Assembly: GCA_000024525.1 (NCBI GenBank)
Contig: CP001769.1
Location: 5,799,001-5,863,000, forward strand
Source of the DNA: Spirosoma linguale DSM 74
Lineage (GTDB): Bacteria; Bacteroidota; Bacteroidia; Cytophagales; Spirosomataceae
DNA length: 64,000 bases
Direction: 5' to 3'
How positions within the stretch are numbered: the stretch's first letter is position 1; each line of letters starts with the position of its first letter. Shown one piece after another: positions 36,418 to 47,891 of this stretch. Position numbers and translations under genes: made by a program. Under the pieces are notes generated by a model. That model saw only the letters and a program-made list of their open reading frames with translations. It had not been told where the DNA came from and searched no databases.

Positions 36418-37431
36418 ATGATCAAAAACCTCCTGTTTCTATTCCCGATTCTCCTCACCATCGGCGCCTTTGCCCAGACAACGCCACCGGCGTCGGTAAC
36501 CTACCCGGCTTCGTTTACGGTGGCGCAGGATGGCAGTGGTAATTTCAAAACCATTCAGGAAGCAGTCAACTCGTTCCGCGACCACTCGCAGGTTCGGGTG
36601 ACGCTGTACGTCAGGAATGGCGTTTATGCCGAAAAACTGGTCATCCCGTCGTGGAAACCGAACATTCATATCATCGGCGAAAGCAGGGAGGGCGTAATCA
36701 TCACCGGCGATGACTTCTCCGGAAAGGCGTATCCCGGCGGGAAAGACTGGACGGGTAAGGACAAACACAGCACCTATACAACGTATACGGTGCTGGTCGA
36801 TGCGCCGGAAACGATCCTCGAAAACCTGACCATTCGGAACACCGCTGGCCGGGTTGGGCAGGCGGTGGCGCTGCATGTAGAAGCCGATCGGTTCGTTTGC
36901 CGGACCTGTAATTTGCTGGGCAATCAGGACACCCTTTTCGCAGCCGCGGAGGGCAGTCGTCAGTACTACGAAAACTGTTTTATTGAAGGTACGACCGATT
37001 TTATCTTCGGCAAGTCGGTGTCCGTTTTTCAGTCGTGTACCATTAAAAGCCTGTCGGATTCGTTCATCACCGCAGCCGCCACACCCATCTACCAACCGTA
37101 TGGGTTCATCTTTTTCGACTGCAAACTTACCGCCGACCCGACCGCCAAAAAAGTATTTCTGGGGCGTCCGTGGCGACCAAATGCCAAAACGGTTTTCGTC
37201 CGAACGCAGATGGACAGCCACATTCTGCCTGCGGGCTGGGACAACTGGAACAATGCGGAGAACGAAAAAACGGTTCTGTACGCTGAATACGGCAGCACTG
37301 GACCGGGCAGCGCATCATCGGCGCGGGTTGGCTGGTCGAAGCAGCTTACGGCCAAAGACGTTAAGCAATTGACGCTGGCAACGATCTTCTCGGGTAAATC
37401 GCCCTGGGTGCCTGTCGCCCAACACCCTTAA
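36418..37431 (+). CDS. Pectinesterase (CE8)
   Basis: 337 residues with a signal peptide (MIKNLLFLFPILLTIGAFAQ). A beta-helix pectin methylesterase that removes methyl groups from galacturonan, making it accessible to GH28. Signatures: DGSGNFKTIQEAV at the start of the helix, GNQDTLFA (Gln-Asp pair, about residue 170; first catalytic Asp), GTTDFIFGKS (about 195; nucleophilic Asp) and LGRPWRPNAKTVF (about 248; substrate Arg and Trp). Normal single-domain length. The GH43 gene begins four bases after its stop. Confidence 0.95.
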   Translation: MIKNLLFLFPILLTIGAFAQTTPPASVTYPASFTVAQDGSGNFKTIQEAVNSFRDHSQVRVTLYVRNGVYAEKLVIPSWKPNIHIIGESREGVIITGDDFSGKAYPGGKDWTGKDKHSTYTTYTVLVDAPETILENLTIRNTAGRVGQAVALHVEADRFVCRTCNLLGNQDTLFAAAEGSRQYYENCFIEGTTDFIFGKSVSVFQSCTIKSLSDSFITAAATPIYQPYGFIFFDCKLTADPTAKKVFLGRPWRPNAKTVFVRTQMDSHILPAGWDNWNNAENEKTVLYAEYGSTGPGSASSARVGWSKQLTAKDVKQLTLATIFSGKSPWVPVAQHP

Positions 37432-37435
37432 GTAT

Positions 37436-39124
37436 ATGACTCTACGCGTAACCCTTGGTTTACTGTTTTTAACGGTCCTCCCAGCCGTTGCCCAATCAGC
37501 AAAAATGACTAGCCTAAAATCCGTTTCCGGCACGGCACGCTCAACAATATCTTCCGTCTGGGTACCTGATTTGGGAAATGGTTCGTACAAAAACCCCGTC
37601 CTGAACGCCGACTACTCCGATCCGGACGTATGCCGGGCAGGCAACGACTTTTATCTGGTCGCTTCCAGCTTCGACGCCATTCCCGGCCTGCCCATTCTGC
37701 ACTCGACGGATCTGGTCAACTGGACCCTCATCGGGCACGCCCTGAAACGCCAGCCTCCGTTCGACCATTTCGAGAAAACCCAGCACGGCAATGGGGTATG
37801 GGCACCGGCCATCCGCTACCACAACAGCGAGTTCTACATCTACTATCCCGACCCCGATTTTGGCATTTATCTGACCAAAGCAACCAATCCGGCTGGCCCC
37901 TGGTCGGAGCCGGTGCTGGTGGAAGGCGGCAAAGGGCTGATCGACCCCTGCCCGCTCTGGGACAATGACGGGCAGGTTTATCTGGCACACGGCTGGGCCG
38001 GAAGTAGGGCGGGTATCAAAAGTATTCTGACCATCAAAAAGCTCAATGCGGCTGGCTCTAAAGTGACGGATGAAGGCGTTATCGTGTACGACGGTCACGA
38101 AACAGACCCCACCATCGAAGGGCCGAAACTCTATAAACGAAACGGCTATTACTACATTTTTGCCCCGGCGGGGGGCGTCTCAACGGGCTGGCAACTGGCG
38201 TTACGATCCAAAAATATCTACGGCCCTTACGAGCGAAAAGTGGTGATGGATCAGGGCACAACGTCAATCAACGGACCGCATCAGGGCGCGTGGGTAACGG
38301 CAAACGCGGGCAAGGGGAAAGCCGATGAAGACTGGTTTCTGCATTTTCAGGATAAGGCCGCCTACGGTCGGGTGGTGCACCTGCAACCTATGAAATGGGT
38401 GAACGACTGGCCCGTCATTGGCATGGATGCGGACGGCGACGGTAAAGGCGAACCCGTTTTGACCTATAAAAAGCCAGCTAATGGGAAAGCATCGCCCATA
38501 GCCACCCCGCCAGAGTCAGATGAATTCAACAGCCTGAAACTGGGAGTGCAGTGGCAATGGCAGGCGAATCCAAAAGGTATCTGGCACACAACCAGCAACC
38601 AGGGCTTTTTGCGGCTCTACTCAGCCAAAGCACCAGACGAAGCCCGCAACCTGTGGGACGTGCCGAATGTGCTGATGCAGAAGTTTCCGGCGGAAACCTT
38701 CATGGCTACTACAAAACTGACCTTTACGCCCAACTCGAAGCTGGAAAATGAAAAAACGGGGCTGGTCGTAATGGGGCTGAGCTATGTCGGCCTGACGCTG
38801 AAAAGCGCCAAAGAGGGTATCCGGCTGGTGTACAGCGTTTGTAAAAAGGCCGCCGACGGGAAGCCGGAAGACGAAACGACCATCACCCGAGTCCCAGCCA
38901 ACACGCCGATTTACCTGCGGGTTCAGGTTACGAAGGGAGCCAAATGCCAGTTCAGCTACAGCCTGGATGGGCAGACGTTCACTAAAACCGGCGACGAGTT
39001 TCAGGCCGAAGTGGGCCGCTGGATTGGGGCAAAAATGGGGATTTTCTGCACCCGGACCACCCAGATCAACGATTCAGGCTACGCCGATTTCGACTGGTTC
39101 CGGGTGGAGCCGAATGCGGACTGA
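37436..39124 (+). CDS. GH43-family glycoside hydrolase with C-terminal beta-sandwich
   Basis: 562 residues, signal peptide MTLRVTLGLLFLTVLPAVAQ. The five-bladed propeller carries the catalytic acids in NADYSDPDVCRAG (general base, about 59), LIDPCPLWDNDGQVYLAHGW (pKa modulator, about 170) and PTIEGPKLYKRNGYYYIFAP (general acid, about 227). A concanavalin-like C-terminal domain from about 362 (SDEFNSLKLGVQWQWQ) resembles beta-xylosidase C-terminal domains. GH43 enzymes remove arabinose, xylose or galactose from side chains. With a pectin context an arabinose- or galactose-releasing role is plausible, but the substrate is not shown by sequence. Confidence 0.92.
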   Translation: MTLRVTLGLLFLTVLPAVAQSAKMTSLKSVSGTARSTISSVWVPDLGNGSYKNPVLNADYSDPDVCRAGNDFYLVASSFDAIPGLPILHSTDLVNWTLIGHALKRQPPFDHFEKTQHGNGVWAPAIRYHNSEFYIYYPDPDFGIYLTKATNPAGPWSEPVLVEGGKGLIDPCPLWDNDGQVYLAHGWAGSRAGIKSILTIKKLNAAGSKVTDEGVIVYDGHETDPTIEGPKLYKRNGYYYIFAPAGGVSTGWQLALRSKNIYGPYERKVVMDQGTTSINGPHQGAWVTANAGKGKADEDWFLHFQDKAAYGRVVHLQPMKWVNDWPVIGMDADGDGKGEPVLTYKKPANGKASPIATPPESDEFNSLKLGVQWQWQANPKGIWHTTSNQGFLRLYSAKAPDEARNLWDVPNVLMQKFPAETFMATTKLTFTPNSKLENEKTGLVVMGLSYVGLTLKSAKEGIRLVYSVCKKAADGKPEDETTITRVPANTPIYLRVQVTKGAKCQFSYSLDGQTFTKTGDEFQAEVGRWIGAKMGIFCTRTTQINDSGYADFDWFRVEPNAD

Positions 39125-39210
39125 GCGTTTCAACAAAGCAAACTTGAGCGTTTCAGCAAAGTGAGCCGATTAGATAACACCGAATTTTGTCGAAAATAAA
39201 ATCAACGACA

Positions 39211-40092
39211 ATGGAAAAAGTTTGGTTTATCACCGGAAGTTCAAGAGGGTTGGGCCGCAGCCTTACCGAAGCCGTTCTAGCCAAAGGCGACATAGTAGCC
39301 GCCACCGCCCGCAACCCGAGCCAGCTAGCGGATTTAGTATCCCGCTATCCCGATCAGATTTACCCCATTGAGCTGGATGTAACGGATAAAGTGCAGATCA
39401 ACGCTGCGGTGGAACAGACAATAGCCCGGTTTGGGCGTATCGATGTGCTGGTAAACAATGCCGGATTTGGTATAACCGGCGCTGCGGAAGCCTTCACGGA
39501 CGAACAGGTACGCAGTCAGCTGGAAACGAATCTGTATGCGCCCATCGCGGTAACCCGGGCCATATTGCCCCATATGCGTCGGCAACGGTCGGGGCGAATT
39601 CTGCAAATCAGTTCGATAGGCGGACGGATAGGCCGGGCGGGCGTGTCCATCTACCAGGCCGCTAAATTTGGGTTGAGTGGCTTTAGCGAATCCCTCCGCG
39701 AAGAAGTAGCTCCCCTTGACATATGGGTCACCAGCGTTGAGCCCGGCGGTTTCCGTACCGACTGGGCGGGTGACTCCATGAGCTATGCCCCTTCCGTTGA
39801 AGGGTACGAGGAAACCGTTGAAAAACGGGCCGATTACTTCAAAAGTGGCAGCTTTGTGCCCGTTGGCGACCCCGAAAAAGCGGCTAAGGTTATGGTCGAT
39901 CTGGCCGAACACCCCGAGCCGCCAGTTCACCTGATACTGGGTAGCGAAGCGGCTGGCCTTCTTCAACAGGCCGATGCTGACCGAAAGGCCGAATTCGAAA
40001 AATGGCTCCCCGTCACGGTCTCTACCGACCACGATGAATCAGCTAATTTCTTTGAAACAGACCTGGGCAAACTGTTCACTAAGCAGAAGTAA
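39211..40092 (+). CDS. SDR-family oxidoreductase
   Basis: About 293 residues from the ATG at 39211; an upstream TTG at 39187 is unlikely. Classical short-chain dehydrogenase with Rossmann motif VWFITGSSRGLGRS, LDVTDKVQINAAV, VLVNNAGFGITG (NNAG), ILQISSIGG (Ser) and YQAAKFGLSGF (Tyr-x3-Lys). The C-terminus (VEPGGFRTDWAGDSM) matches the subgroup often annotated as oxidoreductase next to AraC regulators in Bacteroidota. The substrate is unknown. The AraC gene at 40241 is co-directional, so it may regulate this gene. Confidence 0.9.
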   Translation: MEKVWFITGSSRGLGRSLTEAVLAKGDIVAATARNPSQLADLVSRYPDQIYPIELDVTDKVQINAAVEQTIARFGRIDVLVNNAGFGITGAAEAFTDEQVRSQLETNLYAPIAVTRAILPHMRRQRSGRILQISSIGGRIGRAGVSIYQAAKFGLSGFSESLREEVAPLDIWVTSVEPGGFRTDWAGDSMSYAPSVEGYEETVEKRADYFKSGSFVPVGDPEKAAKVMVDLAEHPEPPVHLILGSEAAGLLQQADADRKAEFEKWLPVTVSTDHDESANFFETDLGKLFTKQK

Positions 40093-40121
40093 AGCAAATC
40101 TCTTTTAATTTTCGGTTGTTA

Positions 40122-40179
40122 CCTTGTCGTATGTCGTGTGGTCAGTTTTTCGAAATTGACCACGCGATACACGACAAGG
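40122..40179. promoter_or_regulatory. Imperfect inverted repeat between SDR and AraC genes
   Basis: CCTTGTCGT...GTGTGGTC and its partner pair over about 22 bp with a few mismatches around an A/T loop. It could be a terminator for the SDR gene or a regulatory site for the AraC-type gene. Confidence 0.55.
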
Positions 40180-40240
40180 ATAAAGCAGTTTTTTCAGAAC
40201 GGGAAACGGTTTCACCCCGTTCTTCACAACGGCCACAACA

Positions 40241-41047
40241 ATGCCCGAACGCGACGATAATAAACGCCCTCAAATCCTGTATTCCTGTTATTTCGCCCGT
40301 AGTCGGGAGGGTGAGCAGTTCGTACCGGAGCATGTGTTTAGCTACCACATGGCGGGATCTGCCACCATGAATGACGGAGAGAACACGTACACGTTCAACG
40401 AAGGCGATTTCAGGATCAACAAACGAAACCATCTTGTCAAGTTCAGCAAGCAGCCTCCTGAACATGGCGAATACAAGTCGCTGTCGGTTTATCTCGATCA
40501 GGACACCCTTCGCCAGTTCAGTCTGGAGTACGGCTACAAGGCAGCGAAGCCACATGACGATAGTTCGTCCGTTATCCGGCTACCATCAAGCGAACTCCTC
40601 ATCAGTTATGTCGAGTCTCTGAAGCCGTATCATCAGCTTCAACAGCCGGGCAACGAAAACCTGCTTTCCCTGAAATTGCGGGAAGCGATTTTCATTCTGC
40701 TCAAGTCGAGCCCCGAGCTGGCCAATGTGCTCTTCGACTTTACCGAACCGGGCAAGATCGATCTGGAAGCGTTCATGAATAAAAACTACCATTTCAACGT
40801 GGAGCTGAAACGATTCGCCTACCTCACCGGCCGGAGTCTGGCTACGTTCAAGCGGGACTTCGAGAAAATATTCCATCGGTCGCCCGCCAACTGGCTCGTT
40901 CACCGGCGGCTACAGGAAGCGCATTACCTGATCAAGGAGAAAGGCAAGGCTCCTTCCGATGTATACCTCGATGTAGGCTTTGAAGACCTATCACACTTTT
41001 CGTTTGCCTTCAAGAAAACATACGGCGTATCGCCGTCGAAGGTGTAA
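40241..41047 (+). CDS. AraC-family transcriptional regulator
   Basis: 268 residues. The C-terminal AraC DNA-binding domain is clear: VELKRFAYLTGRSLATFKRDFEKIFHRSPANWLVHRRLQEAHYLI, then PSDVYLDVGFEDLSHFSFAFKKTYGVSPSKV (second helix-turn-helix). The N-terminus (FVPEHVFSYHMAGSATMNDGENTYTFNEGDF) is a cupin-like ligand or dimerisation domain. Likely controls the adjacent SDR gene; the inducer is unknown. The gene ends before an inverted repeat shared with the converging trehalose synthase gene. Confidence 0.9.
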   Translation: MPERDDNKRPQILYSCYFARSREGEQFVPEHVFSYHMAGSATMNDGENTYTFNEGDFRINKRNHLVKFSKQPPEHGEYKSLSVYLDQDTLRQFSLEYGYKAAKPHDDSSSVIRLPSSELLISYVESLKPYHQLQQPGNENLLSLKLREAIFILLKSSPELANVLFDFTEPGKIDLEAFMNKNYHFNVELKRFAYLTGRSLATFKRDFEKIFHRSPANWLVHRRLQEAHYLIKEKGKAPSDVYLDVGFEDLSHFSFAFKKTYGVSPSKV

Positions 41048-41067
41048 CAAACTCACTTTAACCAACA

Positions 41068-41132
41068 ATGAGTGGTTATGACCTTCAAGAATTTAGCTAC
41101 CCGCCAAATCGCTGAAGGTCACAACCACTCAT
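41068..41132. terminator. Inverted repeat between convergent genes
   Basis: Two 20-bp arms (ATGAGTGGTTATGACCTTCA and its complement, one mismatch) around a 25-base loop, between the AraC stop and the TreS stop. Probable bidirectional terminator by position. Confidence 0.6.
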
Positions 41133-41151
41133 CTATAACTGGACCGTCACG

Positions 41152-44496
<3,345 letters not shown>

Positions 44497-44645
44497 ACCA
44501 GTTGAGTCGATTAAGGCTGTTTAAAACCGTTAGCAGCCGGTCCATCGGTCTGTTTTTAGGGTTTTAGTTGAAACCTTGCGCGATACAGAAAGTTTAGATT
44601 ATACCTCGAACTAATGGACTAATGACATTCAACCGCTTACTTACC

Positions 44646-44703
44646 TTCTAAGCAGTTTCTAAGATTTGCTTAAGGCCACTCTAATTTGCTGCCACGAACT
44701 TTA
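44646..44703 (+). promoter_or_regulatory. Response-regulator-type promoter 1 (otsAB): four 11-bp-spaced half-sites + -7 box
   Basis: Half-sites TTCTAAG (44646), TTCTAAG (44657), GCTTAAG (44668) and CTCTAAT (44679) are spaced exactly 11 bp. After a 10-base gap comes GAACTTTA (44696-44703) in the -7 position. The otsAB start is 39 bases downstream. Same architecture at 49382, 51309 and 52609. The region is shared with the divergent treS gene. Confidence 0.75.
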
Positions 44704-44742
44704 TAGTAAGACACTGCGCGTTCAGTAACGCACCACAACCTG

Positions 44743-46959
44743 ATGAAAACTTCTAAGTCGTCTTATAAACGCTTGCTTATTGTTTCGTACCGATTACCCT
44801 TTACCATTCAGCAAACCGATAACGGCCCCGAACTGAAACAGAATTCGGGCGGCCTGGTATCGGCGGTGTTGTCCATGGCCGAACAAATGGGGCAGAACCA
44901 GGGCGACCAGTCAACAAAAATTCACTGGGTAGGTCATGGCGACGCATCCATGCAGCAGGAAAATGCACCGGCTCTGGAGAATGAAACCTTTGTGGCACAT
45001 CCCGTTTTCATGGATGAAGCCGTCCATAAAGGGTTTTATGAGGGGTTTAGCAATGACCTCATTTGGCCCCTGTTCCACTATTTCCCCTCGTACGCATCGT
45101 TTCGGGAAACTGATTTTGATAGTTACCAGCAGGCCAACACCCGCTTTCTGGAAGAGTTGAATGCACTCATTGAACCAGGCGACCTCATCTGGATTCACGA
45201 TTTTCAACTAATGCTACTGCCCGAAATGGTTCGGCAGGCCGTACCCGATGCCACCATCGGGTACTTTTTTCATATTCCGTTCCCCAACTACGAAATCGTC
45301 AAACTACTGCCTCGCACCTGGCGTCAGGCATTAATAAAAGGCCTGTTGGGAGCCGATGTAGCCGGTTTCCACACCAACGATTACGTACAGCATTTCCTGC
45401 AAAGTGTGTCGGAGGTGCTGGCATTACCCATTATTGAACAACGGATCGTGCTGCCCGACCGCTCGGTTGTGGTGAAAGATTTCCCGATCAGCGTCGACTT
45501 CAACAAGTTCAACACCAGCGGGCAGGATACAACGGTGGCGAATACCCGGCAGCACTACCAGAACCTCCTTCGCCAGAACAAAATTATCTTTTCGGTCGAC
45601 CGGCTCGATTACACCAAAGGCATTACCTACCGCCTGCTGGGTTACGAACGTTTTCTGGATCAAAACCCCGACTGGCACGATAAGGTGACGTTCGTGATTA
45701 CGGTGGTCCCCTCCCGCGATACCATTCCTCAATACCAGGAAATCAAGCGCGAAATTGAAGAGACCGTTGGCCGGATCAATGGCCTGTTCGGTACGATCGG
45801 CTGGCGGCCTATCGTCTATTCGTACAACTCACTGAGTTTTCCGGAGCTGATGGCCCTGTACACGGCCTGTGACATTGCGCTTATTACACCCCTCCGGGAT
45901 GGTATGAATCTGGTTTGCAAAGAGTTTGTAGCCAGCCGGTACGACAACAAAGGTGTTCTGATTCTGAGCGAACTGGCGGGAGCTGCGCAGGAGTTGCCCG
46001 AAGCGCTGATCATTAACCCCACCGATAAGCAGGAAGTTGCCGATGCCATTAAGCAGGGCTTGCTGATGCCCGCAGCCGAGCAGGAAGCGCGTTTGATAAA
46101 GATGCGGAATCACCTGCAAAACCATAACGTGTTCCGGTGGAGCAGCGACTTCCTCACGGCTTTCGACAACCTTAAAACAACTCAGTCAACTTTGGAAACA
46201 GACCTCCCTATCCAGCCGTTCATCAACGCATTCAGCGACGCCCAGAAGCGGCTGCTGCTGTTCGATTTCGACGGTACGCTGGCCCCGCTTATCAACGATC
46301 CGGCGCAGGCAAAACCATCGGAGGAGATCAGGAAGTCGCTGCACACACTGGCCGAAAACAGCGACCTGGTCGTTATCAGTGGCCGGAATAGAGCCTTTCT
46401 GGAGAAAACCTTTGCGGGCAGTCCCGTCCATCTGGTAGCTGAACACGGTGCGTTCCTGAAAAAACCCGATCAGCCCTGGGAACGTCTCGATCTGTCGGCC
46501 GACGACTGGGTCGACACCGTCCGTTCGACGATGGAGGAGTTTGTTTCGCGTTTTCCCGGCTCGTTCATTGAAGAGAAAGAAACAGCTATTGCGTGGCATT
46601 ATCGCATGGCCGAAGCCGACGATATCGAAGCACAGGCCAACGACCTGGCCGGACAACTGCGTCGGGCCGATTCGTCTATTCCGCTGACAGTCATTCAGGG
46701 TAGCAAAGTGGTGGAAGTGAAGCCCGCCCTACACAGCAAAGGCACGGTGGCACTCTCTATTTTCGAGCAAACTCCTTATGATTTCATCGTTAGCATCGGC
46801 GATGACACCACCGACGAAGACATGTTCCGGCAATTGCCAAACTGGGCCTATACCGTGAAAGTAGGGCCGGGAACGTCCTTTGCCCGGTATCATCTGGCTC
46901 GCCAACGCGACGTTGAGACGCTGCTTCAGCGCATGAGCGATGTGCTGGTCGAAGCCTGA
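44743..46959 (+). CDS. otsAB: Bifunctional trehalose-6-phosphate synthase/phosphatase (OtsA-OtsB fusion)
   Basis: 738 residues. N-terminal GT20 synthase (about 1-480): IHDFQLMLLPEMV, FFHIPFPNYEIVKLLP, GFHTNDYVQHFL, SVDRLDYTKGITYRL (about 284; UDP-glucose and phosphate contacts) and LRDGMNLVCKEFVA. C-terminal HAD phosphatase (about 500-738): LFDFDGTLAPLINDP (nucleophile Asp), VISGRNRAFL, and SIGDDTTDEDMF (about 686; metal Asp). It makes trehalose from UDP-glucose and glucose-6-phosphate. The gene carries promoter 1 of the four-site regulon, so it is probably induced by the nearby two-component system during stress. Confidence 0.95.
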   Translation: MKTSKSSYKRLLIVSYRLPFTIQQTDNGPELKQNSGGLVSAVLSMAEQMGQNQGDQSTKIHWVGHGDASMQQENAPALENETFVAHPVFMDEAVHKGFYEGFSNDLIWPLFHYFPSYASFRETDFDSYQQANTRFLEELNALIEPGDLIWIHDFQLMLLPEMVRQAVPDATIGYFFHIPFPNYEIVKLLPRTWRQALIKGLLGADVAGFHTNDYVQHFLQSVSEVLALPIIEQRIVLPDRSVVVKDFPISVDFNKFNTSGQDTTVANTRQHYQNLLRQNKIIFSVDRLDYTKGITYRLLGYERFLDQNPDWHDKVTFVITVVPSRDTIPQYQEIKREIEETVGRINGLFGTIGWRPIVYSYNSLSFPELMALYTACDIALITPLRDGMNLVCKEFVASRYDNKGVLILSELAGAAQELPEALIINPTDKQEVADAIKQGLLMPAAEQEARLIKMRNHLQNHNVFRWSSDFLTAFDNLKTTQSTLETDLPIQPFINAFSDAQKRLLLFDFDGTLAPLINDPAQAKPSEEIRKSLHTLAENSDLVVISGRNRAFLEKTFAGSPVHLVAEHGAFLKKPDQPWERLDLSADDWVDTVRSTMEEFVSRFPGSFIEEKETAIAWHYRMAEADDIEAQANDLAGQLRRADSSIPLTVIQGSKVVEVKPALHSKGTVALSIFEQTPYDFIVSIGDDTTDEDMFRQLPNWAYTVKVGPGTSFARYHLARQRDVETLLQRMSDVLVEA

Positions 46960-47024
46960 CTTAGACTGGTTTTTAGCCCGAAAACACCTCCTTTCAGGCC
47001 ATGTCCGCGTAAAATAAGTTAGTA

Positions 47025-47063
47025 GTGTAGAGCAGGTCAATTTGCCCTGCCCTACTTCTACAC
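47025..47063 (+). promoter_or_regulatory. Hairpin in the leader of the response-regulator gene
   Basis: GTGTAGA/TCTACAC outside and an overlapping GTAGAGCAGG/CCTGCCCTAC pairing inside can form alternative stems ending three bases before the ATG. A TAAGTTAG at 47015 could be the -7 box, one mismatch. Confidence 0.4.
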
Positions 47064-47066
47064 ATT

Positions 47067-47744
47067 ATGAAACTTCTGGTCGTTGAAGATGAGCCGAAAA
47101 CCCTGCATGCCATTCAGCAGGGGCTGGAAGAGAGCCAGTTTGAGGTCGATATTGCCTACGATGGGCTGCTTGCCAAACGGCTGGCGCTCAAAAATACCTA
47201 TGCCGCTATCATCACCGACCTCATTTTGCCGGGTCTGAACGGCTACGAGCTCTGCCGCCAGCTCCGGGCCGAGGGTGTGAGCACGCCTATTCTAATGCTG
47301 ACGGCTCTGGACGAGACCGAGGACCGGATTCAGGGCTTCGACGCCGGTGCCGATCAGTATTTGGCTAAACCATTTCAGTTTGCTGAATTGCTGGCGCGCG
47401 TACGCTCACTGACCAAACGAGGCACCCAGGTCACCATGACGGCCCAGATGCTCCGGTATGGCGGTATCGAGATCAATCTGGATGCCAAAACCGTCACGCG
47501 GGATGGCCAGCCAATAGAACTGACCGCCCGCGAGTTTGCCCTGCTGGAATTTCTGATGCGGAACCAGGGGCGCGTCCTCTCCAAACCCGCCATTGCCGAG
47601 CACGTCTGGGATTTAAACTTCGACACGGGCACCAACGTCGTGGAGGTGTACATCAACTACCTCCGCAAGAAAATCGACAAGGGTTTCGACAAGAAGCTGA
47701 TCCACACCCATTTCGGGATGGGGTATATGTTTAAGGAGGAATGA
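47067..47744 (+). CDS. OmpR/PhoB-family response regulator
   Basis: 225 residues. Receiver domain: LLVVEDEPKTLH (acidic pair), AIITDLILPGLNGYELC (phosphoacceptor Asp about 51), LTALDETEDRI (Thr), YLAKPFQFAELLARV (Lys). The winged-helix DNA-binding domain follows: ARTVTRDG-like strand, ELTAREFALLEFLMRNQGRV, HVWDLNFDTGTNVVEVYINYLRKKID. Such regulators bind tandem direct repeats spaced by one helical turn. The four promoters with 11-bp-spaced YTCTAAG half-sites nearby are the obvious candidate targets. The stop codon is immediately followed by a family A repeat, then the kinase gene. Confidence 0.93.
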   Translation: MKLLVVEDEPKTLHAIQQGLEESQFEVDIAYDGLLAKRLALKNTYAAIITDLILPGLNGYELCRQLRAEGVSTPILMLTALDETEDRIQGFDAGADQYLAKPFQFAELLARVRSLTKRGTQVTMTAQMLRYGGIEINLDAKTVTRDGQPIELTAREFALLEFLMRNQGRVLSKPAIAEHVWDLNFDTGTNVVEVYINYLRKKIDKGFDKKLIHTHFGMGYMFKEE

Positions 47745-47853
47745 GAAGGGCTGGCGCGAGATTTACTCGTGCCTTTTGATAAAGTCAGTATTTACTGACG
47801 CAAGCGAATGCTTGCTTAATTAAAAGGCACGAGTTAATACTCGCGCCAGCCCT
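47745..47853. repeat. Structured inverted repeat, family A copy 2
   Basis: Begins directly after the TGA of the response-regulator gene. The outer stem GGCTGGCGCGAG...CTCGCGCCAGCC is capped by GTCAGT-att-ACTGAC and GCAAGC-gaat-GCTTGC hairpins. It separates the regulator and kinase genes and could reduce transcription into the kinase. Confidence 0.85.
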
Positions 47854-47891
47854 CCTACTACTCGCTCCTCGCTCCTAATACGTAAAAATAC

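Noticed and set aside
39187..39210. TTG start for the SDR gene
   Set aside because: The ATG at 39211 places the Rossmann motif at the usual distance from the N-terminus.
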